From NCBI RefSeq assembly GCF_018279165.1, contig NZ_CP047291.1, positions 62,001 through 126,000 on the forward strand: 64,000 bases of DNA, in the 5' to 3' direction. The notes below the pieces were generated by a model. That model ran no database searches. It saw nothing but the letters and a program-made list of their open reading frames with translations, and had not been told where the DNA came from. Position numbers and translations under genes: made by a program. Each line of letters opens with the position of its first letter. Position 1 is the first letter of the stretch. The DNA comes from Falsirhodobacter algicola (lineage in GTDB: Bacteria > Pseudomonadota > Alphaproteobacteria > Rhodobacterales > Rhodobacteraceae). Below are positions 1 to 8,054 of the stretch, one piece after another.

Positions 1-157
1 ACCGCGCCAGCAGCAGCGCCACAGGCACGACGAAGAAGGCCAAGAGCAACAGGATGGCCGGCAGGCCGAACCCGATGCCGGTGCCGCGCAGGCGGCCGAT
101 GGGGAAGATGCGCATGTCCGATACCTCGATGGACGACGGGACCGGGGCGACGCTCAT
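1..157 (-). CDS. ABC transporter permease, N-terminal fragment
   Basis: Only the first 52 codons are inside the window; the gene continues past the left edge. The product starts MSVAPVPSSIEVSD, with a short polar N-terminus followed by a strongly hydrophobic segment from about residue 31 (LPAILLLLAFFVVPVALLL), as in the first membrane helix of PotB/binding-protein-dependent permeases. It begins 19 bases after the stop of the solute-binding protein gene on the same strand, which is the usual order of binding protein then permease. The permease call rests on this context and the single helix seen, so the subfamily is inferred. Confidence 0.65.
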   Translation of the reverse strand, partial: MSVAPVPSSIEVSDMRIFPIGRLRGTGIGFGLPAILLLLAFFVVPVALLLAR

Positions 158-176
158 GGGCCGCCCCGGCGAAACC

Positions 177-1184
177 TCATTGCGCCTGCCAGGCGTACCA
201 GCGGGTGCCGATCTCGTCGCGGTGTTCGGCCCAATAGGCCATGTCGGCATTCACCTGCGGCGCGGATTGCGCATCGGGCAGCGTGGCGCGCAGTTCGGGA
301 TCCATCAAGGCCGGGGAATCGACGTTGATCGGGGCATAGCCGGTGGCGGCCGCGAAATCGGCCTGCGGCTGCGCCGCCGTCGCCGCAGCGATGAAGCGCA
401 TCGCCGCCTCGCGATCGGGGGCGCCCTTCGGCACGACGAGGGCATCGGCCGCGGTGATGTTCTGATCCCACACGATGCCGACATCCAGACCGTCCGCCTG
501 CAAGGCCGAAAGGCGGCCGTTCCACAACAGGCCCATCGGCGCCTCGCCCGAGGCGATCAACTGCTGGCTCTGCGCACCGCCCGACCACCAGATGATGTCC
601 GACTTGATCGTATCGAGCTTGGCGAATGCCCGATCGAGATCGAGCGGATAGAGTTCATCGGCGGGCACGCCATCGGCCAGCAGCGCCGCCTCGATCACGC
701 CCGGCGCCGACCATTTGTAGAAGGTGCGCTTGCCCGGAAAACGCTCCGTGTCGAAGAGGTCCGCCAGCGAGGCGGGCGTATCGGCCCCGAAGCTCGCCGG
801 ATTGTAGCCCAGCACGAAGGAGTAATAGAACGAGCCGACGGCATAATCGGACACGAAGCGCGGATCGAGCGCGTCACGGTCGATCACCGAAAAGTCGAGC
901 GGTTCCAAAAGGCCCTGTTGACCGGCCTGCAGCGCCCAGTCGAATTCGACATCCGCGACATCCCATGCGACGGACCCGGCCTCCACCATGGCTTTGATCT
1001 TGCCGTAATCGGTCGGGCCATCGTTCAGGACGGTGATGCCGGTCTGTTCGGTGAAGGGGCCGGCCCAGTGTTCGGCCTGCGCGTCCTGCGTCGTCCCCCC
1101 CCAAGAGGAGAAGACAAGCTCATCCGCGCTGGCGGTCATGGCCGCACATCCAAAGGCGGTAGCAAGAAGAAGGGCATGTTTCAT
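177..1184 (-). CDS. Periplasmic solute-binding protein (PotD/spermidine-putrescine type)
   Basis: Predicted 335-residue periplasmic receptor for an ABC importer. It has a classical signal peptide (MKHALLLATAFGCAAM, cleavage likely after ASA), then ELVFSSWGGTTQDAQ, the opening strand and loop typical of PotD-like cluster D binding proteins. The ATG at 1184 is preferred over an in-frame GTG three codons upstream because a GGAG lies 8 bases before it. The gene follows an aldehyde dehydrogenase and precedes a permease, so it is probably the transport end of the catabolic operon that starts at 5625. The ligand is unknown; polyamine-type binding proteins also take up other amines and opines, so the family name does not fix the substrate. 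Confidence 0.85.
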   Translation of the reverse strand: MKHALLLATAFGCAAMTASADELVFSSWGGTTQDAQAEHWAGPFTEQTGITVLNDGPTDYGKIKAMVEAGSVAWDVADVEFDWALQAGQQGLLEPLDFSVIDRDALDPRFVSDYAVGSFYYSFVLGYNPASFGADTPASLADLFDTERFPGKRTFYKWSAPGVIEAALLADGVPADELYPLDLDRAFAKLDTIKSDIIWWSGGAQSQQLIASGEAPMGLLWNGRLSALQADGLDVGIVWDQNITAADALVVPKGAPDREAAMRFIAAATAAQPQADFAAATGYAPINVDSPALMDPELRATLPDAQSAPQVNADMAYWAEHRDEIGTRWYAWQAQ

Positions 1185-1249
1185 GATCGTCACTCCGCTG
1201 TTGTTCAGGTCTATCGTCTCCGCCCCGGCATCTGTCGGCCGGGTTCGGA

Positions 1250-2713
1250 TCAGCGCATCACGAAGGGATCCGGGATCGGATCATCGGAGGTGCGCAGCCA
1301 CACGGTCTTTACCGCCGTGTAATCGAGCGCCGCCGCCAGCCCGCCTTCGCGGCCATGACCGGACAACCCATGCCCGCCAAAGGGCGCGATGGGCGAAACG
1401 GCGCGGTATGTATTGACCCAGACGATGCCGGCCCGGATGTTCCGAACCATCCGGTGCGCCCGCGTCAGGTTTTGCGTGAACACGCCCGAGGCCAGCCCAT
1501 ACGGCGTCGCATTCGCAAGCCGCACCGCGTCCTCTTCGGTATCGAACGCGACGACCGACAGCACGGGGCCGAACATCTCTTGGGTGACGCACGGGGCTTC
1601 GGGCGCGTCCGTGCAATCGAGGATGGTCGGCGGATAGAAGAACCCCTCGCCCGCCGGAACCGTGCCGCCCGTCACCAGACGCGCGCCCGCCTGCTGGGAC
1701 TGCGCGACGATGCGTTCGATCGCCTCGCGTTGGCGCAGGGTGCACAGGGGGCCGATCTCGGTCGTCATGTCGCCGGGTGCGCCGATGCGCGCCGCTTCGG
1801 CCTTGGCCGTCAGGGCCGCGACGAAGGCGTCCTTGATGCCGCGCTGCACCAGAAGGCGCGAACCCGCCACGCAGCTTTGCCCCGTCGCGGCGAAGATCCC
1901 CGCAACCTGCGCATTGGCCGCGCTGTCCAGATCGGCATCCTCGAACACGATGAAGGGCGACTTGCCCCCCAGTTCCAACGAGGTCCGGGCCAGATTCTCG
2001 GCTGAAGCGCGCACGATGTGGCGCGCGGTCTGCGGCCCACCGGTAAAGGCGACATGCGCCACCAGCGGATGGGATACGAGTGCCGCGCCCGCCTCCGGCC
2101 CGCCCGTCAGGATGTTCACGACCCCCGGCGGGAAACCGGCCTCATGCACCAGTTCGGCAAAGGCCAGCAGCGGCGCGGGGCCTTCCTCGCTCGCCTTCAG
2201 CACGATCGTGCACCCCGCCGCCAATGCGGGGCCAAGCTTCACCGCCGACAGGAACAGCTGGCTGTTCCACGGCACGATCCCGGCAACCACCCCCACGGGT
2301 TCGCGGCGCAGCCACACCTCCATATCGGGCTTGTCGATGGGCAGATGTGCGCCTTCGATCTTGTCGGCCAGCCCGGCATAGTAACGGTAATACTCGGCGA
2401 CATAGGCGATCTGGGCCGTCGTTTCGCGGATGATCTTGCCGGTATCGCGCGTCTCCAAGGCGGCAAGCCGGGGGGCGGCCTCCTGCACGAGATCGGCCAG
2501 CCGCGCGAGGAGCCGGCCCCGCGCCGTCGCCGACAGCCCTGCCCAAGCGGGCGCATGAAAGGCCCGGTCCGCAGCCCGCACCGCGCGGTCCATATCCGCC
2601 GGGGCCGCCCCCGGCATCTCCGCCCAAGGCGTTCCCGTCGCGGGATCGAGGCTGGCGAACCGAACCGCGCCCTCTTCGAAGGCACCGTCGACATATTGGC
2701 GGAAATGTTCCAT
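1250..2713 (-). CDS. NAD(P)-dependent aldehyde dehydrogenase
   Basis: 487-residue soluble aldehyde dehydrogenase that would oxidise an aldehyde to its carboxylate. The whole ALDH domain is present: the cofactor-site strand VGVVAGIVPWNSQ, the general-base glutamate in LELGGKSP, the nucleophilic cysteine in GQSCVAGS, and EMFGPVLSV near the C-terminus. It is closest in look to betaine/gamma-aminobutyraldehyde-type enzymes, but the substrate cannot be read from sequence. The ATG at 2713 is chosen because GAGG lies six bases before it; a second ATG at 2719 leaves no such spacing. It starts 8 bases after the luciferase-like monooxygenase stop, so the two are probably co-translated and the enzyme may oxidise an aldehyde released by that monooxygenase. 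Confidence 0.9.
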   Translation of the reverse strand: MEHFRQYVDGAFEEGAVRFASLDPATGTPWAEMPGAAPADMDRAVRAADRAFHAPAWAGLSATARGRLLARLADLVQEAAPRLAALETRDTGKIIRETTAQIAYVAEYYRYYAGLADKIEGAHLPIDKPDMEVWLRREPVGVVAGIVPWNSQLFLSAVKLGPALAAGCTIVLKASEEGPAPLLAFAELVHEAGFPPGVVNILTGGPEAGAALVSHPLVAHVAFTGGPQTARHIVRASAENLARTSLELGGKSPFIVFEDADLDSAANAQVAGIFAATGQSCVAGSRLLVQRGIKDAFVAALTAKAEAARIGAPGDMTTEIGPLCTLRQREAIERIVAQSQQAGARLVTGGTVPAGEGFFYPPTILDCTDAPEAPCVTQEMFGPVLSVVAFDTEEDAVRLANATPYGLASGVFTQNLTRAHRMVRNIRAGIVWVNTYRAVSPIAPFGGHGLSGHGREGGLAAALDYTAVKTVWLRTSDDPIPDPFVMR

Positions 2714-2721
2714 GGGCATCC

Positions 2722-3759
2722 TCAGGCGAAAGCGGGCATCACATCGTCGATGAAACGGCGCAGACTGTCGCGCTTGCGCTCGAAGCTCATGCCGCTGTCG
2801 ATCCAGAACGCGAATTCATCATAGCCAAGCGTTTCGATGACCTTCAGGCGTTCGATCACCTCGGGCGCCTCGCCGATCAGCAGGTTCTGCCGCATCGCCT
2901 CGGGGCTGTAGAAGGGATGGGCCGCGATGTCTTCGGGGGTCAGCGTCTGGATCAACCCCTGCGAGACGGGACGCCGATTCATGAACCACGAACCGAAGTA
3001 GTTGTAGAAGGTGTTCAACTCGTCGGCGCCGCGATCGGCATCCGCCGCATCCGCCGCGACATAGCCATGCTGAAGCAGCATGATCTTGGGGCGCGGAACC
3101 TCGGGATGGGCCTCGCAGGCGGCGTTGAAGCGGTCCATCAGGCTCACCACTTCGTCATGGGCCATGTGCAGCGGCGTGCATTGCACGTTGCACCCGTTGG
3201 CCACCGCGAAATCGTGGCTGTTCGGATCGCGCGCCGCAACCCAGATCGGCGGGTGCGGCTGCTGCAACGGCTTGGGGGCCGAACTCGTGGAGGGATATTG
3301 CCAATACGTCCCGTCGAGGGTGTGATCGCCCTCCCAAAGGCCCTTCACCGCCGGGATCAACTCGCGCATGCGGGCGCCCGCGTTCCACGCATCCAGCCCC
3401 GGCACCATCCGTTCGTATTCATAGCTGTAGGCGCCGCGCGCGATCCCCAGTTCCAGCCGCCCATCGGTGATGATGTCGGTCATCGCCGCCTCGCCCGCCA
3501 GCTTGATCGGATGCCAGAAGGGCGCGATCACGGTGCCGGTGCCAAGCCGCACATTCTTCGTGCGCCGGGCAATGTCCACAAGGTTCAGCAGCGGGTTCGG
3601 CGCGATGGTGAAGCTCATCGCGTGATGCTCGCCGGTCCAGATGGCGTGCATGCCGCCCTCGTCGGCCATGCGACAAAGCTCCAGCATCTCCTCATAGAGC
3701 TTGCGTTCGGATTCGTCCGGTTTGACGCGTTCCATATGCACGAAGAGCGAGAATTTCAT
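2722..3759 (-). CDS. Luciferase-like (LLM) flavin-dependent monooxygenase
   Basis: 345-residue TIM-barrel flavin monooxygenase of the bacterial luciferase superfamily. The start MKFSLFVHMERV, the segments GMHAIWTGEHHAMSF and VRLGTGTVIAPFWHP, and the DGRLELGIARGAYSYEYE block are diagnostic. Such enzymes use reduced FMN made by a separate reductase, and the neighbouring upstream gene is exactly that. The substrate is unknown. The gene lies 12 bases after the flavin reductase and 8 bases before the aldehyde dehydrogenase start, in one - strand operon. Family members include RutA and alkanesulfonate and nitrilotriacetate monooxygenases, which cleave C-N or C-S bonds or open rings. Confidence 0.9.
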   Translation of the reverse strand: MKFSLFVHMERVKPDESERKLYEEMLELCRMADEGGMHAIWTGEHHAMSFTIAPNPLLNLVDIARRTKNVRLGTGTVIAPFWHPIKLAGEAAMTDIITDGRLELGIARGAYSYEYERMVPGLDAWNAGARMRELIPAVKGLWEGDHTLDGTYWQYPSTSSAPKPLQQPHPPIWVAARDPNSHDFAVANGCNVQCTPLHMAHDEVVSLMDRFNAACEAHPEVPRPKIMLLQHGYVAADAADADRGADELNTFYNYFGSWFMNRRPVSQGLIQTLTPEDIAAHPFYSPEAMRQNLLIGEAPEVIERLKVIETLGYDEFAFWIDSGMSFERKRDSLRRFIDDVMPAFA

Positions 3760-3771
3760 GCGTCGTTCCTT

Positions 3772-4260
3772 TCAGAGTGCGGGGCGCGGCGGGGCGATAT
3801 ATCCGCCACGGTAATATCCAAGGCCGGGCGCAGGCGTCGCATCGAACCCACCGATCCGGCCGATCAGGATCACATGATCGCCCGCCTCCACCCGTTCGTG
3901 CATGTGACAGTCGAACCACGCCGACACCCCCGCGATGACGGGCGCGCCGACCGGGCCGCGCCGCCAGTCGAGGCCGGCGAACCGATCCTCGACCGGGCGG
4001 GCGAAGACGGACGAGATGTCCTTCTGATCCTCGGCGAGGATGTTCACGGCAAAACCCTCGGCTGCGCGGAACGCCGCAAGGTTGCGCGACCCGCGCGCGA
4101 TCGACACCAGAAGAAGCGGCGGATCCAACGACACCGAGGCGAAGGAATTGGCCGTGAAGCCCACCGGCGCCCCCGAAGGATCCTCGGCCGTGACCACCGT
4201 CACCCCGGTCATGAAGCAGCCGAATGCGTCGCGCAGCGCGCGGGGATCGTGAACGCTCAT
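3772..4260 (-). CDS. Flavin reductase (RutF/HpaC-like)
   Basis: 162-residue flavin reductase-like domain protein that would supply FMNH2 or FADH2 to the adjacent luciferase-like monooxygenase. Visible family motifs are FMTGVTVVTAEDPSG near the N-terminus, GFTANSFASVSLDPPLLLVSI, and the C-terminal block VEAGDHVILIGRIGGFD. Its length matches the usual 160-190 residues. The start ATG overlaps the stop of the upstream hydrolase gene by four bases (ATGA), which indicates translational coupling. With the monooxygenase it forms a two-component flavin system like RutA/RutF or HpaB/HpaC, though its specific partner is inferred only from position. Confidence 0.9.
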   Translation of the reverse strand: MSVHDPRALRDAFGCFMTGVTVVTAEDPSGAPVGFTANSFASVSLDPPLLLVSIARGSRNLAAFRAAEGFAVNILAEDQKDISSVFARPVEDRFAGLDWRRGPVGAPVIAGVSAWFDCHMHERVEAGDHVILIGRIGGFDATPAPGLGYYRGGYIAPPRPAL

Positions 4261-5051
4261 ATCCCCACCTCTTGCGGCGCGAGGAATTCGAGGAAAGCGG
4301 CGTTCACCGCGTCGGGCGCGGTCAGCCCGACCATGTGGCGGTGCCCTTCGATCACGACGGCGCGCCCTTGGGGCATCATCGCCGCCATGGTTCGCGTCAT
4401 CTCGGCGGTGGAATTGGCATCGCCCGCGCCGGTCAGCACCAGCGCCGGACAGGCGATCTGCGACAGACGATCCGCATAGACGCCATCCCCTTCGGCAAAC
4501 GCGCGGTAGGCCGCCGCATATCCTTCCGGGCTTACGGAGGAAAGCCAGCCCGCGACCTTGTCCCGCAGCGCCTCTTCCCCGGCAGAGAACCAGCGTGCCA
4601 GCGGTGCCTCCACGCTGCCGCGACCGGCCGCGATGTCATGGGCGCGGGCGATGACCGCCGCGCGCGCGGCATCCCCGCGGCGATGCACACCGCTGATCAG
4701 CGCGACCCGCTCGACGAGGGCCGGATGCTCCACTGCGAGACCTGCCGCGATCAGGGAGCCCATCGAATGGCCCGCCACGGCGATCGGCCCGGCATCCAGC
4801 GCATCGATCACCCGCGCGCCCCAAGCCACATAGTCCGGAAGCCGCGCGCCCGCCGGAAGCGGATCGCTCTCGCCATGGCCCGGCATGTCCACCGCGATCA
4901 CCCGATGCGTCTGCGACAGGGCGGCGATCTGCGGGGCCCAGACCTCGGCCCGCAGGCCGACGCCATGGATCAACAGGACCGGAGCGCCCTGCCCGGCCTC
5001 CAGCGCGCGGACCGTCAGGCCGTCAGACAGCAGCAGGGTTCGTGACATCAT
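4257..5051 (-). CDS. Alpha/beta hydrolase
   Basis: 264-residue alpha/beta-fold hydrolase. The oxyanion region LLIHGVG (about residues 27-33), the nucleophile elbow AGHSMGS with Ser96, the acid region LTGAGDANS, and the catalytic histidine in EGHRHMVG near residue 240 are all in the expected order. It would hydrolyse an ester, amide or C-C bond in the pathway; RutD, in the analogous pyrimidine pathway, is also of this fold. An AAGGA ribosome site lies 8 bases before the ATG pair at 5048-5051. Its start lies inside the end of the DUF1185 gene and its end overlaps the flavin reductase start, so it is firmly in the operon. Confidence 0.88.
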   Translation of the reverse strand: MMSRTLLLSDGLTVRALEAGQGAPVLLIHGVGLRAEVWAPQIAALSQTHRVIAVDMPGHGESDPLPAGARLPDYVAWGARVIDALDAGPIAVAGHSMGSLIAAGLAVEHPALVERVALISGVHRRGDAARAAVIARAHDIAAGRGSVEAPLARWFSAGEEALRDKVAGWLSSVSPEGYAAAYRAFAEGDGVYADRLSQIACPALVLTGAGDANSTAEMTRTMAAMMPQGRAVVIEGHRHMVGLTAPDAVNAAFLEFLAPQEVGI

Positions 5052-5625
5052 GGCCGAGATCCTTCAGGTCCTGATAACGGTCGCCGATCCGGTGATGCGG
5101 GCGCCCGCCGATCGACGCGCCAAGCGCGACGACGATCTCGTCGGCGGCCGGCGCATCCGGCATCGCGAACTGGATCGTCAGATAATGGGAGCGGCGGCCC
5201 TCGTCGTTCTTGTCCATCAGCGGGATCATGATCGGGCAGTTGGCCGGGCCGCGGGTGTTGGTGAAGGCCAGATAGGTCTTGGCGCCCACCGCCTGACGGT
5301 AATGGTTGCCAAAGCGCAGCGTGTGGATCAGCGCCGAGGCATGCTCCACCTCGCCGTTCAGCCCGCAGACGGCGGCCTTGCCATACCCCTCCACCGCCGC
5401 GCCGCCGCCCGCCGCATCGAGGATCATCCCCGTAAGCAGCTCGCCAAGGCCCGGCGCGGCGTCATGGATGCCGGGCTTCAGATCCTCGACGAAGCCCATC
5501 CCCGCCCAAGGATTGCGGATGACGGCTGCTGCCGCGATCAGCTTCAGCGGGCGGGGCGCCTCGCGGCCGCCCTCGATCAGCGTCGTTTCGATGGAAAGGA
5601 GTGTCTTGCGGATGGTCGCGGTCAT
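5023..5625 (-). CDS. Amino acid synthesis family protein (DUF1185/AA_synth)
   Basis: 200-residue protein of the DUF1185 (AA_synth) family, whose biochemical role is not established. Recognised segments are IRKTLLSIETTLIEGG at the N-terminus, AVIRNPWAGMGFVEDL, GLGELLTGMILDAAGG, and the C-terminal GASIGGRPHHRIGDRYQDL. The ATG at 5625 has GAGGA upstream and gives the usual family length; the longer frame to 5772 would run through the regulatory region. It is the first gene of the operon that includes the hydrolase, flavin reductase and luciferase-like monooxygenase, which suggests an enzymatic part in the same degradation pathway. The name amino acid synthesis is historical and should not be taken as function. 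Confidence 0.85.
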   Translation of the reverse strand: MTATIRKTLLSIETTLIEGGREAPRPLKLIAAAAVIRNPWAGMGFVEDLKPGIHDAAPGLGELLTGMILDAAGGGAAVEGYGKAAVCGLNGEVEHASALIHTLRFGNHYRQAVGAKTYLAFTNTRGPANCPIMIPLMDKNDEGRRSHYLTIQFAMPDAPAADEIVVALGASIGGRPHHRIGDRYQDLKDLGHDVTNPAAV

Positions 5626-5655
5626 GGCGTGGGTCCTCAATTCAATGATGGTACG

Positions 5656-5667
5656 TTGGCATACCAT
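5656..5667. promoter_or_regulatory. Probable operator for the divergent GntR/FCD regulator
   Basis: The intergenic region between the DUF1185 and GntR genes contains TTGGCATACCAT, close to the TTGGTATACCAA palindrome bound by many FCD-type GntR proteins. It sits within a wider inverted repeat whose outer arms are ATGGTA (5648-5653) and TACCAT (5662-5667). The position between the two divergent genes suits autoregulation plus control of the catabolic operon. The sequence is seen; binding is inferred. Confidence 0.55.
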
Positions 5668-5689
5668 AATACGGCCTGTCAACGAACCA

Positions 5690-5718
5690 TTGCCACGCAA
5701 TCGCACAGCCGCTAATCT
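5690..5718 (+). promoter_or_regulatory. Candidate sigma70 promoter of the GntR gene (possibly leaderless)
   Basis: TTGCCA at 5690-5695 and TAATCT at 5713-5718 are separated by 17 bases. The expected transcription start is within a base or two of the GntR ATG at 5725, and no Shine-Dalgarno sequence precedes that ATG, so a leaderless message is possible. Confidence 0.4.
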
Positions 5719-5724
5719 CGCCGC

Positions 5725-6420
5725 ATGGAACACACCCAAGATACCGATCTGCGGATCTCTCATGCCCCTCAAACCCTGAGGGAAATCGCCGTCGACCGGT
5801 TGCGTTCGGCGATCATCGCGGGGCGTTTTCGGTCCGGCGATCGGCTCGTCGAACGTGTGCTGGGCGATCAGTTGGGCGTGTCCCGCACCGTGGTGCGCGA
5901 AGCGATCCGCTATCTGGAGGCCGAGGGTCTGGTGGAGATCGCGCCCCGCATCGGCCCGATCGTCGCCCCCCTCGATTGGGCGCAGGCGCGGCAGATCTAT
6001 GCGATTCGCCGCCTGCTGGAGGCCGAGGCCGCCGCCGACTGCGCCCGCTTGATCACCCCCGCCGATCGGGACCGGCTGACCGCCGCACAGACCGCGCTCG
6101 AGGAGGCCGCGCGCCGGTCCGATGCCGCGCGGCTCTATCAGGCAAGCACCGATTTCTACGAAATCATCTTCCTATGCGCCGGCCACGATGTCGCATGGGA
6201 TATCGTCCGCCGCCTCAACAGCCGCATCTCGCGCCTGCGGGCGTTGACGCTGGCCTCGGATGAACGGCGCGTGTCGGGGCCTGCGCGCATGGCGCGCATC
6301 GCGGCGGCGATTCTGGCTGGGGACGGGGCTTCGGCCGCTCAGGCCGTGCACGATCATCTGACCGAGGCGGCCCAGATCGCCGAGGCTCTTCTGAAAACGG
6401 ATACGGAGGCCCGAACCTGA
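5725..6420 (+). CDS. GntR-family (FadR/FCD) transcriptional regulator
   Basis: 231-residue regulator with an N-terminal winged helix (LREIAVDRLRSAIIAGRFRSG, then GVSRTVVREAIRYLEAEGLVEI, about residues 17-80) and an all-helical FCD ligand domain from about residue 85 to the end. FCD domains bind small carboxylates or metals. It diverges from the DUF1185-monooxygenase operon and a GntR-like operator lies between them, so it probably represses that operon until the substrate or an intermediate is present. Its stop codon overlaps the start of the following DUF1330 gene by one base. Ligand and sign of regulation are not visible. Confidence 0.9.
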   Translation: MEHTQDTDLRISHAPQTLREIAVDRLRSAIIAGRFRSGDRLVERVLGDQLGVSRTVVREAIRYLEAEGLVEIAPRIGPIVAPLDWAQARQIYAIRRLLEAEAAADCARLITPADRDRLTAAQTALEEAARRSDAARLYQASTDFYEIIFLCAGHDVAWDIVRRLNSRISRLRALTLASDERRVSGPARMARIAAAILAGDGASAAQAVHDHLTEAAQIAEALLKTDTEART

Positions 6421-6713
6421 TGCCCGCCTATTGGATCGCCCATGTCACCGTCACCGATCCCGCCGCCTATGCCGGGTATCAGGCCTTGGCCCCGGCGGCC
6501 TTCGCGGCGCATGGGGCGCAATTCCTCGCGCGTGGCGGGGATAACGTCACGTTGGAAGGCCCCACCCTGGAGCGGCATGTCGTGATTGCGTTCCCGGATC
6601 TGGCGGCGGCGCGGGCCTGCTACGACTCGCCCGAATATACCGCGGCCCGCGCGGCACGGGCCGGGGCCTGCACCGCGCATATCGTCATCGTCGACGGTCT
6701 GCCCACCGCATAG
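6420..6713 (+). CDS. DUF1330 family protein
   Basis: 97-residue protein of the DUF1330 family, a dimeric alpha/beta-barrel (ferredoxin-like) fold of uncertain activity. Seen features are the opening AYWIAHVTVTDPAAYAGYQ, the central GPTLERHVVIAFPDLAAARACYDSPEY block that defines the family, and a C-terminal strand HIVIVDG. The ATG overlaps the regulator stop (TGATG), so the two genes are co-translated. The link to the regulator and the divergent operon suggests an accessory role in the same pathway, but no activity is known. Confidence 0.85.
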   Translation: MPAYWIAHVTVTDPAAYAGYQALAPAAFAAHGAQFLARGGDNVTLEGPTLERHVVIAFPDLAAARACYDSPEYTAARAARAGACTAHIVIVDGLPTA

Positions 6714-6716
6714 CGA

Positions 6717-6742
6717 CGCCCCCGCCGACCCCGGCAGGGGCG
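6717..6742. terminator. Hairpin between convergent genes, possible bidirectional terminator
   Basis: CGCCCCCGCC (6717-6726), a six-base loop, and GGCAGGGGCG (6733-6742) form a 10-bp stem with one mismatch. It lies in the 35-base gap between the converging DUF1330 and Hint genes. There is no T-run on either strand, so intrinsic termination would be weak. Confidence 0.4.
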
Positions 6743-6748
6743 CGGCGT

Positions 6749-7879
6749 TCAAGCGTGGAGTTCCAGCAACTCGCGGTTGCGGTTCGCGTGGCGCTGCGCC
6801 AGATCGCGGCCCTCGCGGCCGTTCAGGAGGCGGCGGGCGGCTTCGCGCTGCGCCTCGGTGTCCGTGTCCCGAAGCTCGGGGAAGATGGTGAACACCTCCG
6901 CCAGCGCGTCCGGGCCAAGGGATTTCAGCGCCTCGGGGCCGGTATGCAGGCTTTCAGTCGCCGCACCGTTGGAGATGACGACCTCGTGCCGGTCGAACAT
7001 GAAGTGGAAGTACTCGACCTCGGTCAGATCCTCGGCCGGGTCGATCCCGTCGATCCCCTGAAGCTGCTTGGCCGCGACCAGCACTTCGGACGTGCCGAAC
7101 ATGTTCGCCGCGATGCGCGATTTCACCAGCACCCGGTGCTGCGGCGACACCACCAGATCATCCATGGGCAGCGACGCGCCAAGCGCGCCCGCGCGGATGC
7201 GGATCGGGCGCAGCCCTGCATTCCCCTCCATCTGCGCGGCGGTGAAGCGGCGCGAGCCGATCCAGCGCACCGGCTCCGCCCTGCCATCGGCGGTGGAGAC
7301 CATATCCCCGACCGAGAGCGTCTCCACCGGCACGTCGCCGTTCGGGGTGGCGATCAGCGTACCCGCCGCGAAACACACCACGCGCGATGCATCCACCGAC
7401 TGATCGACGAAGAACCCTGAAGAGTTGGCGTTGGTGATGGATTCGATCTGGATCGACTGGATGTTCAGATTGTCCAACGTTCCCGCATTCAGCAGGTCGG
7501 TGACGAACACATCGCCATTCGTCGTCTGCACGATCAGCGCTTCTACCCGGCTTCCAGGGCTGTTCCCGAGCACGGTCCCGTCGCCCAGCGTCAGGATCAC
7601 GTTCGCCACGACCGTGGAATCCGACCGCGCCGTCACGCTGCCGCTGCCCAGATCGTAGGTCATCGTGTCGGTGGTGCCGGAATTGATCGCGTCGTTGTCC
7701 TCGATCGCTCCGGTGGAATTGGTATCGTCCAGCGTGATGCTGACAAGGCGGAGCGTGCCCGTGTTCGTCGCAGTCAGGCCGTTCAGATCGGAGGCGTTTC
7801 CGGCAAGATAGGTCCGTTCTACGGGATCGATATCCGGTTCGTTCCCAAGATAGAACATATTGACGGTAGTCACTGGCAT
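6749..7879 (-). CDS. Hint (Hedgehog/intein) domain protein
   Basis: 376-residue protein with a Hint domain of the kind common in Rhodobacterales. The N-terminal 165 residues are rich in Thr, Asn, Asp and Ser (for example ITLDDTNSTGAIEDNDAINS), resembling secreted or surface beta-rich sequence; no ordinary signal peptide is seen. The Hint core starts at VVCFAAGTLIATPNG with the catalytic cysteine and runs through VETLSVGDMV and VVSPQHRVLVKS, the histidine-bearing block B. About 65 charged residues follow. An autocatalytic cleavage role is known for the domain family but not for this protein. GAGAGGG precedes the ATG. It ends convergently with the DUF1330 gene and stands alone. Confidence 0.85.
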   Translation of the reverse strand: MPVTTVNMFYLGNEPDIDPVERTYLAGNASDLNGLTATNTGTLRLVSITLDDTNSTGAIEDNDAINSGTTDTMTYDLGSGSVTARSDSTVVANVILTLGDGTVLGNSPGSRVEALIVQTTNGDVFVTDLLNAGTLDNLNIQSIQIESITNANSSGFFVDQSVDASRVVCFAAGTLIATPNGDVPVETLSVGDMVSTADGRAEPVRWIGSRRFTAAQMEGNAGLRPIRIRAGALGASLPMDDLVVSPQHRVLVKSRIAANMFGTSEVLVAAKQLQGIDGIDPAEDLTEVEYFHFMFDRHEVVISNGAATESLHTGPEALKSLGPDALAEVFTIFPELRDTDTEAQREAARRLLNGREGRDLAQRHANRNRELLELHA

Positions 7880-8054
7880 CGCATCACCCTCTCACTTGCT
7901 AAACAAAAGTTAAAATAGCGCGGATATGAGAGTTTTTACTACCCCAGATTGCATGACAGTGGGGCGACATTCCACCTCAGTGCAATGCCGTTTTCGAGTC
8001 TGCCCGAATATTCAACTACGTCACGGCACCGATATACGCATCCGGCGGCGCGAT

